From Clostridiales bacterium (GTDB lineage: Bacteria > Bacillota > Clostridia > Saccharofermentanales > Saccharofermentanaceae), in NCBI GenBank assembly GCA_017527865.1, contig JAFXPN010000014.1:1-64000 (forward strand): DNA of 64,000 nucleotides, written 5' to 3'. Below the pieces are notes generated by a model, which ran no database searches, had not been told where the DNA came from, and worked only from the letters and a program-made list of their open reading frames with translations. A program made the position numbers and the translations under genes. The first letter of the stretch is position 1, and the number at the start of each line of letters is the position of its first letter. Shown here in pieces: positions 14,807 through 24,956 of this stretch.

Positions 14807-17061
14807 GTAAAATCTTCAAATCCCATCTGCTTATTCTCGAACGAATCGGGCTTGATATAGTATCCTATCGCCGGAATATTCCTTATTCGGTAATACTCGG
14901 GATCGCGAAGTCCCGACTCTGCGAGTGTCACTATCTCCGACAGCAATGATCCTTTCTTGCTTATGAGAAGCTGCACTCCCTGCGTTGACCTTGTAGTCTT
15001 GAGCGGCACGAGCGAGGACTTGAATATGACAGCCTTATCCTTATCCGACCTTGCGAAAAGATCCGGATCCTCTCCTTCCGGGATAACAAGGAAAGACACG
15101 GCCTCGGATTTATCGGAAAAAGCATTTATAAGCTTCTTCCTGTTCTGCTTGGTCTCATAAACATTGATCGGAAACACAGCTGCCTTTCCGTTCTTAAACC
15201 CTATCATGAGCCTGCCCTTATAATCAGTCGTTACGAGCATGAAGATGATCTTCTCGTCATCCTCGAGACCGAGTTCATTTGTAAGGAACGCACCGAATTC
15301 CGATACCTTATTATCCTGGAATTCATATGTCTTGCTCTTATATACATTACACTTGTTCGAGAAGAAGAGTATATCGCTCTTATTCATGGCATCGACATTG
15401 AGGAATATCTCATCGTCATCTTTGATCTTGATATCCTCCGAACGCTTCAGCGCATTAGGCGTGAACTTCTTGAGATAGCCGTGCCTTGTAAGCATAAGAT
15501 GGACCTGATAATCGGGGATATTCTGATCCGGAACATAAGTCTCGACCTGTTCCGCCATTACGATCTCAGTCTTCCTGGGCTTACCGTATTTATCCGCGAC
15601 CTCCTTCAGTTTCTTCGATATCAGTGTATTTATGCGGTTTGGCTTGCCGAGGATATCCTCGATCTCAGCGATGTCCTTCTCGAGATTTGCCTTATCGGCA
15701 GTACGGTTTAAGATATACTGCTTATTGATATTACGGAGCTTGATCTCTGCTACATATTCAGCCTGGACCTGATCGATCCCGAATCCCTTCATGAGGTTCG
15801 GTACAACCTCTTCCTCCAGCTCGGTATTTCTTATTATCGATATGGCCTTATCGATATCAAGAAGGATCTTCTCGAGACCTTCAAGCAGATGAAGCCTGGT
15901 CTTCTTCTTTGAAAGATCGAATGAGAGTTCTCTCGCTACGCACTGGCGTCTCCAGTCAAGCCACTCGCTTATGATCTCACGGACTCCCATGACACGCGGT
16001 GATCCGTTTATCAGGATATTGAAATTACATGAGAAAGTGTCCTGAAGCTTTGTAAAGCGGAACAGCTTCTTCATAAGCTCATCGTGATCGGTTCCGCGCT
16101 TGCAGTCGATAGTTATCTTAAGTCCGTCAAGGTCCGTCTCGTCCCTGACGTCATTTATCTCCCTGACCTTACCTGATTTAACGAGATCGGCTATTCCGTC
16201 TATGATCGCTTCAGATGATGTGGAATAAGGGATCTCGGTGATCTCGATAAGATTATTCTTCTTATCGATGCTGTATTTGCTTCTTAAGGTAACCGAGCCT
16301 TTGCCCGTATTGTAGATCTCCTCCATCTGATCCCGGTTATAAAGGATCTGACCGCCTCCCGAGAAGTCAGGAGCCGGCATTATCTCAAGCAGATCGGCAT
16401 TTTTATCCTTAAGATAAGCTATAGTCGCATCGCAGACCTCCTTGAGATTAAAGGAACAGATGTTGGAAGCCATGCCTACGGCGATACCCTGATTGCTGTT
16501 TACAAGTATGCTCGGGAACGTGGACGGCAGGAGCACCGGTTCTTTAAGGGTCCCGTCATAGTTATCGACCATATCGACAGAATCCTTATCGATACCGCCG
16601 AACAGTTCCTCGCAGAGCTTCTCGAGCTTTACTTCCGTATATCGGGGAGCCGCGCACTGCATATCCCTCGAATACTGTTTACCGAAGTTACCCTTGGAAT
16701 CGACATAAGGGTGAAGCAGAGCTCCGTTGCCCCTCGTCATTCTTACCATGGTGTCATATATAGCCTGATCACCGTGCGGATTGAGCTTCATCGTCTGACC
16801 CACGACATTGGCAGACTTTGTCCTGTTGCCGTTAAGAAGTCCCATCCTGTACATGGTATAAAGAAGCTTTCTGTGTGAAGGCTTAAAGCCGTCTATCTCA
16901 GGTATGGCACGGGATACTATTACCGACATTGCGTACGGCATATAGTTCTCTTCGAGCATCTGAGTTATCGGCTGGTTAACGGGAGGCATATCGGGCTTGC
17001 TGTCATCGGTAAGCCTCGCCTTAAGTGAATTGTTATCTTTGATCTCTTTCTTCTTAGCCAT
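14803..17061 (-). CDS. parC: DNA topoisomerase IV subunit A
   Basis: 752 residues; cuts and rejoins DNA together with ParE to decatenate chromosomes. The winged-helix domain has the catalytic Tyr141 in APRYTEV; the tower and coiled-coil follow, and a partial beta-pinwheel ends the protein. The GyrA box (QRRGGKG) that marks gyrase is absent and the protein is shorter than GyrA, so ParC is the better name. In the quinolone-determining region the motif is NPHGDQAIYD: Gln99 stands where E. coli GyrA has Ser83, and Asp103 is kept. AAGGAAA precedes the ATG at 17061; parE lies 44 bases upstream. Confidence 0.88.
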   Translation of the reverse strand: MAKKKEIKDNNSLKARLTDDSKPDMPPVNQPITQMLEENYMPYAMSVIVSRAIPEIDGFKPSHRKLLYTMYRMGLLNGNRTKSANVVGQTMKLNPHGDQAIYDTMVRMTRGNGALLHPYVDSKGNFGKQYSRDMQCAAPRYTEVKLEKLCEELFGGIDKDSVDMVDNYDGTLKEPVLLPSTFPSILVNSNQGIAVGMASNICSFNLKEVCDATIAYLKDKNADLLEIMPAPDFSGGGQILYNRDQMEEIYNTGKGSVTLRSKYSIDKKNNLIEITEIPYSTSSEAIIDGIADLVKSGKVREINDVRDETDLDGLKITIDCKRGTDHDELMKKLFRFTKLQDTFSCNFNILINGSPRVMGVREIISEWLDWRRQCVARELSFDLSKKKTRLHLLEGLEKILLDIDKAISIIRNTELEEEVVPNLMKGFGIDQVQAEYVAEIKLRNINKQYILNRTADKANLEKDIAEIEDILGKPNRINTLISKKLKEVADKYGKPRKTEIVMAEQVETYVPDQNIPDYQVHLMLTRHGYLKKFTPNALKRSEDIKIKDDDEIFLNVDAMNKSDILFFSNKCNVYKSKTYEFQDNKVSEFGAFLTNELGLEDDEKIIFMLVTTDYKGRLMIGFKNGKAAVFPINVYETKQNRKKLINAFSDKSEAVSFLVIPEGEDPDLFARSDKDKAVIFKSSLVPLKTTRSTQGVQLLISKKGSLLSEIVTLAESGLRDPEYYRIRNIPAIGYYIKPDSFENKQMGFEDFT

Positions 17062-17105
17062 TTTCCTTCTGTTTCCTTACTTTCCTCTGCCGTGAAAGCT
17101 GACCG

Positions 17106-19103
17106 TCAGCCGACATCGAGCATATCAAGATAAAGGTGTCCGTCCTGTTCGATATGCTGCTTCCTGCCTGCAAGGTTGTCACCCAACAGCAGTTCGAATA
17201 TCTCGGCGGTCTTCTTCGCTTCTTCGGGACAGACCTTGATAAGACGGCGTGTCTTGGGATTCATCGTAGTCTCCCACATCATCTCGGGTTCGTTCTCACC
17301 CAGTCCCTTTGATCTCTGGATATTGATCTGATACTTGTCGTCAAACTTTGCAAGTATATCGGTCTTCTCCTTCTCGTTAAAAGCGAAAAGAGTCTGTTCC
17401 TCAGCGCCCTTGCCCTTCTTCTTTGCGGTTATCTCAAACAGAGGAGACTCGGCAATATAAACGAATCCCTTCTCGATCAAGGTAGGGCAAAGCCTGTAGA
17501 TCATCGCAAGTATCAGAGTCCTTATCTGGAATCCGTCGACATCGGCATCGGTACAGACTATTATCTTGTTCCATCGAAGCTGATCGATGTTAAAAGCGCT
17601 CATGTCCTTGCTGTGCTTATTGCTTATCTCGACGCCGCAGCCCAAGACCTTGATAAGATCCGTGATTATCTCACTTTTAAATATCGTGGCATAATCGGCC
17701 TTAAGGCAGTTTAAGATCTTGCCCCTAACGGGCATTATCCCCTGAAAATCGGCGTCCCTGCCGAGCTTGACGGAACCCAAAGCCGAATCACCCTCAACGA
17801 TATACAGTTCTCTTCTGTTTACATCCTTGGATCTGCAGTCCACGAACTTCTTGATTCTGTTGTTGATATCGACTTTGCCTGTAAGCTGCTTCTTTATGTT
17901 GATCCTGGTCTTCTCGGCATTCTCTCTGGAACGCTTGTTGATCAGGACCTGATCGACCACCTTGTCTCCCTGCTGCTTGTTCTCTATAAACCAGACTTCA
18001 AGATTCCTCTTGATAAGATCCGTCATAAAGTCCTGCACGAACTTATTGTTGATGGCCTTCTTCGTCTGATTCTCGTATGAAGTAAAAGTAGAGAATGTCG
18101 ATGTGATAAGGATCAGTGAATCTTCGATATCCTCGAATTTGATCTTGGATTCGTTCGCCTTGTATTTATCTCTCGCCTTTATCTCTTTATCGATTGCATT
18201 GAGGAAAGCATTCTTGACTGCTCTGTCCGGCGAACCTCCGTGCTCAAGATAGCTCGAGTTATGGAAATACTGAAGTGCATTGATCTCGTTATTAAAACAG
18301 AAAGCAACCTCAGCCTTGCACTTATATACCGGTCTGTCTTCGGCGTCCCTGCCCTTGCCTTCTCCTTCAAAGTGGTACACCTCGGTAAAATTCTTCATCT
18401 GCGCAAGTTCCTGCGCATATCCGCTTATACCGTCGGGACAAAGGTACGACTCTTCGGTCCCGAGGACCTCATCCCTTAATACAAATTCAATTCCCCCGTT
18501 AACAACGGACTGCTTCTTAACGATATCCTGAAGCCTGTCAAACGGTATAACGGTATCGGTGAACACTTCGGAATCCGGTTTCCATCGCTGGATGGTTCCC
18601 GTTCTCTTAAATCTGTACGGTTCCTTTCTTAATTCACCGACTACCTCACCTTTACGGAAAGACAGTTCATACTTCGTCTTGTCACGGAAGACCGTAACTT
18701 CAAAATACTCGGACGAATACTGGGTAGCGCAGGCGCCGAGACCGTTAAGGCCGAGAGAATACTCATAGTCACCGAGTGAATTATTGTCATACTTCGCGCC
18801 GGCATAAAGCTCGCAGTAAACGAGCTCCCAGTTATACCTGTTCTCCTTCGGGTTAAAGTCAAGCGGAATGCCCCGGCCGAAGTCCTCGACCTGGAGCGAA
18901 CCGTCCTTGAATCTAGTAATGATTATCTGTTTTCCGTGGCCTTCTCTGGCCTCATCGATCGAATTGCTCAATATCTCAAAGAAAGAATGTATGCATCCTT
19001 CAAGATCATCCGATCCGAAGATGACTCCGGGACGCTTCCTAACCCTGTCTGCGCCCTTGAGCATCGTTATGCTGTCGTTACCGTATTCTGACTTACGAGC
19101 CAT
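17106..19103 (-). CDS. parE: DNA topoisomerase IV subunit B
   Basis: About 665 residues. The N-terminal GHKL ATPase shows NSIDEAREG and DFGRGIPLD; the transducer domain and a Toprim domain follow (EGDSALGSV and DADVDG with the metal-binding acids), and LYLDMLD is near the end. ATP hydrolysis drives strand passage by ParC. The frame is open to an ATG at 19115, but GGGGGTAAGC lies directly before the ATG at 19103, which is the likely start. First gene of parE-parC-deacetylase-like operon. Confidence 0.9.
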   Translation of the reverse strand: MARKSEYGNDSITMLKGADRVRKRPGVIFGSDDLEGCIHSFFEILSNSIDEAREGHGKQIIITRFKDGSLQVEDFGRGIPLDFNPKENRYNWELVYCELYAGAKYDNNSLGDYEYSLGLNGLGACATQYSSEYFEVTVFRDKTKYELSFRKGEVVGELRKEPYRFKRTGTIQRWKPDSEVFTDTVIPFDRLQDIVKKQSVVNGGIEFVLRDEVLGTEESYLCPDGISGYAQELAQMKNFTEVYHFEGEGKGRDAEDRPVYKCKAEVAFCFNNEINALQYFHNSSYLEHGGSPDRAVKNAFLNAIDKEIKARDKYKANESKIKFEDIEDSLILITSTFSTFTSYENQTKKAINNKFVQDFMTDLIKRNLEVWFIENKQQGDKVVDQVLINKRSRENAEKTRINIKKQLTGKVDINNRIKKFVDCRSKDVNRRELYIVEGDSALGSVKLGRDADFQGIMPVRGKILNCLKADYATIFKSEIITDLIKVLGCGVEISNKHSKDMSAFNIDQLRWNKIIVCTDADVDGFQIRTLILAMIYRLCPTLIEKGFVYIAESPLFEITAKKKGKGAEEQTLFAFNEKEKTDILAKFDDKYQINIQRSKGLGENEPEMMWETTMNPKTRRLIKVCPEEAKKTAEIFELLLGDNLAGRKQHIEQDGHLYLDMLDVG

Positions 19104-19131
19104 GCTTACCCCCATATATACTTATCGTTAT

Positions 19132-19159
19132 ATTGTACCATAACAATATATGGTGTCAG
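19132..19159 (-). promoter_or_regulatory. Promoter of parE
   Basis: CTGACA (19159-19154), 16-base spacer, TACAAT (19137-19132), about 28 bases before the start codon. Confidence 0.55.
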
Positions 19160-19230
19160 CACCATTAATGGAACAACTACTATCTTCCTGAATTCACGAT
19201 CTCTCCGCTGTTGATGATCAGATAGTATTG

Positions 19231-19262
19231 CAAAACAAAGAACCGCCTTGCGGCGGTTCTCT
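19231..19262 (-). terminator. Terminator of rpsO
   Basis: Perfect stem AGAACCGCC/GGCGGTTCT (19239-19260) with a four-base loop; on the minus strand it is followed by TTGTTTTG. It stands 22 bases behind the rpsO stop. Confidence 0.9.
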
Positions 19263-19283
19263 TAAACACTTGACTGTAAAGTA

Positions 19284-19547
19284 TTACTTTCTCAATCCGA
19301 GTCTTGCGATTATGCTCCTGTATCTCTCGATATCGATCTTCTGAAGATACTCGAGAAGTCCTCTTCTCTTACCGACCATCATGAGAAGTCCTCTTCTTGA
19401 ATGGTGGTCACCCTTATGAGTCTTGAGGTGTTCGGTAAGAAGATTGATCCTTGCAGTAAGGATAGCGATCTGAACCTCAGGGGATCCGGTATCACCGTCG
19501 TGAGTAGCATACTCTTTGATGATCTCAGCCTTGTTGATCTGTGACAT
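19284..19547 (-). CDS. rpsO: 30S ribosomal protein S15
   Basis: 87 residues, the exact family length from the ATG at 19547. The N-terminus [23 protein letters not shown] and the body [18 protein letters not shown]-like MVGKRRGLL and [13 protein letters not shown] are diagnostic (split here). S15 binds the central domain of 16S rRNA early in small-subunit assembly. GGAGG at 19556-19560 fixes the start; an in-frame ATG five codons upstream overlaps the ribosome binding site. It has its own terminator. Confidence 0.97.
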   Translation of the reverse strand: MSQINKAEIIKEYATHDGDTGSPEVQIAILTARINLLTEHLKTHKGDHHSRRGLLMMVGKRRGLLEYLQKIDIERYRSIIARLGLRK

Positions 19548-19641
19548 TTTGTAGTCCTCCATAATGATTATTTATTCACCAGAAGCTGCGGAAAAGGCGG
19601 ACAAGCCCTGTTTCTGCGCCACGGCAAGCTTTGCGATATTA

Positions 19642-20565
19642 TCACATGTCCCCGTTCGTGTCAATCAGCGCGTCCGCGAATGCCTGCGGATCAAAATCCA
19701 TAAGATCTTCCGCGCCCTCACCAAGACCTGCAAGCACTATCGGCACCTTGGCAAGATAGGAAACGGCTATCGCGACTCCGCCCTTGGCAGAACCGTCGAG
19801 TTTTGTGATCCCCAGATAATCCAGGGATACGGCCTCGGAGAAAGCCTCTGTCTGCAGTACGGCATTCTGCCCGGTTGTCGCATCGATGATAAGAAGCGAT
19901 TTCTTATTCGCATCCGGCGCTTCCCTCTCAATGATACGGTTTATCTTGGACAATTCATCCATCAGATTCTTTTTATTATGAAGCCTTCCTGCAGTATCGA
20001 CTATAAGGACATCCGTCTTACGGGCCTTCGCAGCCTGCACGGCATCATATACGACAGAAGCGGGATCAGAGCCTTCATCATGAGAGATAACCGCAGTCTC
20101 AGTACGCGCTCCCCATTCCTTGAGCTGATCCACAGCTGCAGCCCTGAAAGTATCGGCAGCGGCAAGAAGCACTCTCTTTCCCTCGGACTTATACTTGAGG
20201 GCAAGCTTGCCGGCAGTCGTCGTCTTACCGGTCCCGTTTACTCCTACCATGAGTATGATATTGAGTTTGCCGTCCTCGATATCAATAACCTGCTTCTCGC
20301 CCAGTATCTCAACGATACGTGCCTTAACCGCATTCATGACACCGTCATGGGAATCGTCACCGGTCCTTTTAATATAATCCTTCACATATCCGGCAACATC
20401 TTCCGAAGCAGCCACTCCGCAGTCTGCGCGCACCATGAGTTCCTCGAGTTCGTCAAGCATATCCTGATCGAACTTGCCGTGCGAAGCGGTCGTTTTGACC
20501 CACTCGGCCGCCCAGAAATCACGTGTCTTGGCAAGACCCCTCTTAAAAGATTCAAACAGACCCAT
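19642..20565 (-). CDS. ftsY: Signal recognition particle receptor FtsY
   Basis: 307 residues; the membrane receptor GTPase that accepts SRP-bound ribosomes for co-translational insertion. NG domain only: short N domain, then G1 GVNGTGKTTTAGKLA, DTFRAAA, DTAGRLHNK, TKLDGSAKGG and LAGLGEGAEDL. The acidic A domain of E. coli FtsY is missing, normal for Firmicutes. AGGAGA lies before the ATG at 20565, and the start is one base from the smc stop, so smc-ftsY is one transcription unit, the usual arrangement in this phylum. Confidence 0.96.
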   Translation of the reverse strand: MGLFESFKRGLAKTRDFWAAEWVKTTASHGKFDQDMLDELEELMVRADCGVAASEDVAGYVKDYIKRTGDDSHDGVMNAVKARIVEILGEKQVIDIEDGKLNIILMVGVNGTGKTTTAGKLALKYKSEGKRVLLAAADTFRAAAVDQLKEWGARTETAVISHDEGSDPASVVYDAVQAAKARKTDVLIVDTAGRLHNKKNLMDELSKINRIIEREAPDANKKSLLIIDATTGQNAVLQTEAFSEAVSLDYLGITKLDGSAKGGVAIAVSYLAKVPIVLAGLGEGAEDLMDFDPQAFADALIDTNGDM

Positions 20566-20566
20566 C

Positions 20567-23500
20567 TTAATCTCCTATCCTCATTGACAGTATCTTCGAG
20601 ATACCGCGTTCAGCCATCGTGACACCGTACATCCTGTCACAAGCCTCCATCGTGCCCTTGCGGTGCGTGACGAGAATGAACTGCGACTTTACGGTATAAC
20701 GCCTTACGAAGTCGGTAAAACGGCTTACGTTAACATCATCAAGCGCTGCCTCTACCTCATCGAGTATAACAAAGGGTGAAGGCCTTAACTGCAATATGGC
20801 GAAAAGCAGAGCGATCGCGGTAAGACACCTCTCTCCTCCCGACAGCAATGTCAGGCTCTGAAGCTTCTTTCCGGGAGGCTGGGCCTTGATCTCAATAGCG
20901 CAGTTCAGAACATCATCTGCATCGCTCAAGAGGATCTCCGCGGAACCGCCGTTGAACAGATCCGTAAACACCGTCTTGAAATTCTCATTTATGGTAGTGA
21001 AATTCTTTATGAACTGTTCCTTCATCTCAGACAACAGATCGGAAATGACTTTCTCAAGATCGGTCTTTGCCTTCATGATATCGTCTCGCTGTGACGATAT
21101 AAACTCGTAGTTGGATGACACCTCGCGGTATTCTTCGATGGAGTTGAGATTTACCGGACCCAGAGCTTTGATCTTATTTTTAAGAGACGTTACAGTCTTC
21201 ACCGCCTCATTGATATTAGGGGCAGGTGTCACGGAATCCTTTATATTATCGTAGGTAACCTCATAATCCTCCCACAGACGGTTCTTTGACATATCAATAT
21301 CATTGATATGCTTCTCGTTCTTGCTGATTATGCCGTTCTCCTTTTCGCGCAGACGTGTGAGGATATCGTTGACCTCGGATTGCTTCTCAAAGAATCCCTT
21401 GAGGCTGCCGTCTATCTCCTCCTTCTCGGAAGACAGCGTCTTTATGACACCGGACAGTTCCTCGAACTGCTTATGATGGGCGCCGCCCTTGAGCCGCTTG
21501 CTCTCCATCCCTGTTATTATCGCATCGAGTTCTTCGGCATCCGCCTTGCGCTGCTCCAGTGAATCCTCAAGATTCTTCTTTCTTGATTCGAGTTCTTCCT
21601 TTATATGGGAAGCAAGGTTCAGCACTCCGTTACGCTCGGCCAGGATCTTCTCGGACGTCGTCTTACTCTCGGATATCCTGTCTCTTAATCTGTCGAGCTC
21701 ATCATTGAACTCCTTCGACTGTTTGTCGGATATGCCGATATTCTCGCGAACATCCGTTATCTCGTTGTTTATCTCCTTGATTATCTGCGTATATTCGGCA
21801 ATATCATCCTCAAGACGCAGTTTCTCAGAAGAGATCTCGTGAAGCTGTTTCTCACCTTCCGTTACGGATTCATCGAGTTCCTTGCGGCGTTCTCCGAGAT
21901 TTCTGTACTCTGCTTCGGCTTTGGCCCTCTCGACAGAGAAATACTTAAGCTGAACGTCGAGCTGACCCAATTCCTTCTCTATATCACCGATCTTGGAGTC
22001 GACCTCCTGCCTCTGAGCTTCAAGCACACCGAGTTCCTGCTCGGTCTTTATGATCGACTTCTCAAGCTGTTTGATATGATCTGCCCTTCCGAGAACTCCG
22101 ACAGAATCTTTGCGAACGGAGCCTCCGGTAAGGGAACCTCCGGCATTTATCGAATCACCCTCAAGCGTTATTATCTTGACCTGATGTGATACCGCTCGCG
22201 CGATGGATCTCGCACTGTCCATATCCTCGCAGATGATTATCCTGCCCAAAAGATTGGAGACGATATCATCAAGCTTCTTATCATTTTTAACCAGATTGGA
22301 CGCAACATCGATAAAACCCGCTTCCCGCGATGCAGATTGAAGCAGCCTGCTGTCGATATCCCTGCCTCTGATATTCTCTATCGGAAGGAATGTAACCCTT
22401 CCCATTCTGTTATCCTTCAGAATGCGTATGAGATCCGCTGCATCCTGTTCTTTGGGTGTAACGACATTATGAATCGCGCTTCCCAGAGCTATCTCTACAG
22501 CCGTCGTGTACTTGCTGTCAACGCTTATAAGATCCCCGATGATACCCGTGATCATTTTCTTCACCTTCGGATCTTTATCAGCATAATCCATAAGTCTTCC
22601 GACAGATTCCTGATAACCGGCTTTACGGCTCTCGAGATCCTTCAGGGTCTGAAGTTTCGAACGGTCCTGCAGGAAAGTCCTCGTCAAAGTCTCATGCTTG
22701 TCGAGAAGTTCACTTTCCTCTTTACGTACATCGGTAAGCTTATCCTGACGGGTCTGGATATCGGAAGTTACCTCGCCTTCCTTCTCCATCATCTGACGCC
22801 AGAGCTTCTCTGCTTCTGTTATCTTCTGATCGAGCTCTTCCTTGATGCTCTTTGAAGCTTTCCTGTTCTCAGTGAGTTCTTTTATACGGTCGACGAGAGT
22901 AGTGATCTGTCCCTGCGCCGTGTTTATCTTTCCCTGCGCATCGTTGATCTGACTGTTCTTTTCCTCGATAACCTGTCTTAATTCCTCAAGGCTCTTCTCG
23001 GAATCCTTAAAGCTTGCAATGAGCTTCTCTCTCTCGTTCTCAAGACTCTCCGTCCGGTCCTTCTGTTCGTTTGCCCGGTCCAGAAGCTCATCGGCCTTTT
23101 TAAGCCTTCCCTTATACTCATTGGTAAGCCTTGCTATATCTTCATTTATCTCATTCCCGGCCGAGGCTTCAAGTTCAATCTTCGCCTTGATCGACGCGAC
23201 CTTCTGCTCATCAACCTTGATCTCCGAAGATAGCTCATGCATGATCTCGGTCAGATCCGATAATTCCTGTCTCTTATTCTCAATCTCCTCATCGAGCTGT
23301 TCTGAACGGGTCGTGAGTTCGCTGTTTGAATTCCTCAATTCAAGATATCTGTCTTCCTGAGTCTTTATCTCTTCTTTTACCTGAGCGAGAACATTGACAT
23401 AGTCGCCCATCGCCTGATTCGCATCATTGATGCGCCTGACAAGAAGTCCCATATCCGTCTGCTTCAACAGCTCATAGGATCTGTGGTATTCGGCGGCTTT

Positions 23501-24130
23501 CTCAGACTGCTCCTTAAGAGGCCCCACGCGCTCGGCGAGTGAATTCAGTCTGTCATCTATCCTAAGCAGGTTCTGTTCAGTGGAAGCGAGCTTGCGCTCC
23601 GCCTCATCCTTCCTCGCCTTATACTTGGTTATCCCTGCGGCTTCCTCGATGACACGCCTTCTGTCTTCAGACTTAGGCGATAAGATCTCATCCACACGTC
23701 CCTGTCCTACGATAGAGTATCCGTCTTTACCGAGACCCGTATCGAAAAAGAGATTGGTAATATCCTTAAGCCTGCAGTTGACTTTATTGATCTGATATTC
23801 GGATTCGCCCGATCTGTAGAGCCTTCTGGTTATCTCAAGCTCTGTGTATTCGGTATCCACATATTTATCGGAATTGTCGAGAGTCATGGTGACCTCGGCA
23901 TAATTCATGGCTTTCTTGACAGAGGTGCCGTTAAAAATGACGTCCTCCATCTTGCCGCCTCTCAAGGATTTCACGCTCTGTTCGCCCAGAACCCATCTTA
24001 CGGCATCTGTTACATTTGATTTTCCCGATCCGTTAGGTCCTACAACTGCGGTCATGCCGCGGTCGAATTCGATCAGAGTGTATTCAGGGAATGACTTAAA
24101 TCCCTGCAATTCAAGCTTCTTTAAATACAT
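20567..24130 (-). CDS. smc: Chromosome segregation protein SMC
   Basis: 1187 residues; forms a dimeric ATP-driven loop extruder with ScpA/ScpB. Walker A GPNGSGKSN near residue 32, QGRVDEIL, a first long coiled coil, a Gly-rich hinge (about 510-680, with GGSLTGGSVRKDS), a second coiled coil, the signature LLSGGERCLTA and Walker B FVILDEVEAALDD at the C-terminus. The ATG at 24130 has no ribosome binding site; TGGTACAAT, an extended -10 type sequence, ends eight bases before it. Lies between rnc and ftsY. Confidence 0.97.
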   Translation of the reverse strand: MYLKKLELQGFKSFPEYTLIEFDRGMTAVVGPNGSGKSNVTDAVRWVLGEQSVKSLRGGKMEDVIFNGTSVKKAMNYAEVTMTLDNSDKYVDTEYTELEITRRLYRSGESEYQINKVNCRLKDITNLFFDTGLGKDGYSIVGQGRVDEILSPKSEDRRRVIEEAAGITKYKARKDEAERKLASTEQNLLRIDDRLNSLAERVGPLKEQSEKAAEYHRSYELLKQTDMGLLVRRINDANQAMGDYVNVLAQVKEEIKTQEDRYLELRNSNSELTTRSEQLDEEIENKRQELSDLTEIMHELSSEIKVDEQKVASIKAKIELEASAGNEINEDIARLTNEYKGRLKKADELLDRANEQKDRTESLENEREKLIASFKDSEKSLEELRQVIEEKNSQINDAQGKINTAQGQITTLVDRIKELTENRKASKSIKEELDQKITEAEKLWRQMMEKEGEVTSDIQTRQDKLTDVRKEESELLDKHETLTRTFLQDRSKLQTLKDLESRKAGYQESVGRLMDYADKDPKVKKMITGIIGDLISVDSKYTTAVEIALGSAIHNVVTPKEQDAADLIRILKDNRMGRVTFLPIENIRGRDIDSRLLQSASREAGFIDVASNLVKNDKKLDDIVSNLLGRIIICEDMDSARSIARAVSHQVKIITLEGDSINAGGSLTGGSVRKDSVGVLGRADHIKQLEKSIIKTEQELGVLEAQRQEVDSKIGDIEKELGQLDVQLKYFSVERAKAEAEYRNLGERRKELDESVTEGEKQLHEISSEKLRLEDDIAEYTQIIKEINNEITDVRENIGISDKQSKEFNDELDRLRDRISESKTTSEKILAERNGVLNLASHIKEELESRKKNLEDSLEQRKADAEELDAIITGMESKRLKGGAHHKQFEELSGVIKTLSSEKEEIDGSLKGFFEKQSEVNDILTRLREKENGIISKNEKHINDIDMSKNRLWEDYEVTYDNIKDSVTPAPNINEAVKTVTSLKNKIKALGPVNLNSIEEYREVSSNYEFISSQRDDIMKAKTDLEKVISDLLSEMKEQFIKNFTTINENFKTVFTDLFNGGSAEILLSDADDVLNCAIEIKAQPPGKKLQSLTLLSGGERCLTAIALLFAILQLRPSPFVILDEVEAALDDVNVSRFTDFVRRYTVKSQFILVTHRKGTMEACDRMYGVTMAERGISKILSMRIGD

Positions 24131-24161
24131 AGCACGTCATTGTACCACAAAATCGGGAAGA

Positions 24162-24863
24162 TTATTTGCCGAATTTGCTCTCGTAAACTGATATGGCAGC
24201 TTTGGCGCCCTTCTGTTCTGCATCTTTCTTTGATCTTCCGGTAGCCTTGGCAAGAAAGATATCGTCTGCATAGACCTCAACGTCAAATTCTTTCTGATGC
24301 TGGGGGCCTCTCTCGTCAGTGACGGTGAAAGTGATCTTATGCTGATTATCCTTCATCTGTGCTATCTCAAGCAGACGGCTCTTGTAATCGAGGAATATCT
24401 TGCCGTCAATAGCAAGATTTATGGTCTCCTCCAGATTACTGAGGATCACCTTCTCGACCGTTTCATAATCGGAATCAAAGAAAACGGCTGCGGCCAAAGC
24501 CTCAAAGGCATCCGCCAGAGTGGAATCCTTGTCCCGTCCGCCGGTCTGTTCTTCCCCTTTGCCCATGAGGAGCAGTTCGCCTACATTAAGCTTCCTTGCC
24601 ACCTTGGCAAATGACTCTTCACAAACGATTATCGATCTGATCTTAGAAAGATAGCCTTCGTCAGCCTGAGGCTTAAGATCGTAAAGCTTTCGTCCTATTA
24701 CCAGATCTATGACTGCATCACCGATATATTCGAGCCTCTGATTAGATTCGTAATGCTGCCCCTGTTTCTCAAACACATATGTCGTATGCGTAAGTGCAAG
24801 CTTAAGAAGCTCTTTGTTCCTGAACGTATAGCCGTATTTGCTTTCAAAACCGTTATAATCCAT
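24162..24863 (-). CDS. rnc: Ribonuclease III
   Basis: About 233 residues; cleaves double-stranded RNA, including rRNA precursors. The catalytic domain has RLEYIGDAVIDLVIG (active-site Glu/Asp) and the second acidic block ADAFEALAAAVFFD; the C-terminal dsRNA-binding domain ends in GRSKKDAEQKGAKAAI. The frame reaches an ATG at 24899, but that lies in the T tract of the acpP terminator; GAAGGTG before the ATG at 24863 makes the latter the start. Upstream is acpP, downstream smc. Confidence 0.95.
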   Translation of the reverse strand: MDYNGFESKYGYTFRNKELLKLALTHTTYVFEKQGQHYESNQRLEYIGDAVIDLVIGRKLYDLKPQADEGYLSKIRSIIVCEESFAKVARKLNVGELLLMGKGEEQTGGRDKDSTLADAFEALAAAVFFDSDYETVEKVILSNLEETINLAIDGKIFLDYKSRLLEIAQMKDNQHKITFTVTDERGPQHQKEFDVEVYADDIFLAKATGRSKKDAEQKGAKAAISVYESKFGK

Positions 24864-24898
24864 ATTCACCTTCAAAACAGACAGATCATCAGTTCTCA

Positions 24899-24936
24899 TA
24901 AAAAAAGGCTGAATGCACAGCTATGCACATTCAGCC
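24899..24936 (-). terminator. Terminator of acpP
   Basis: Minus-strand stem GGCTGAATG/CATTCAGCC around a 12-base loop, followed by seven T. About 20 bases behind the acpP stop; some read-through into rnc is likely. Confidence 0.88.
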
Positions 24937-24956
24937 CTGTGAGTCTTAAACAGATC

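Noticed and set aside
14803..17061. Gyrase A as the name of this subunit
   Set aside because: No GyrA box and a shortened C-terminal pinwheel; ParC fits better, though only comparison with the genome's other GyrA can settle it.
19564..20622. 352-codon open frame on the plus strand, antisense to ftsY
   Set aside because: It covers ftsY with all its GTPase motifs; the plus frame has no ribosome binding site, no family resemblance and is a shadow.
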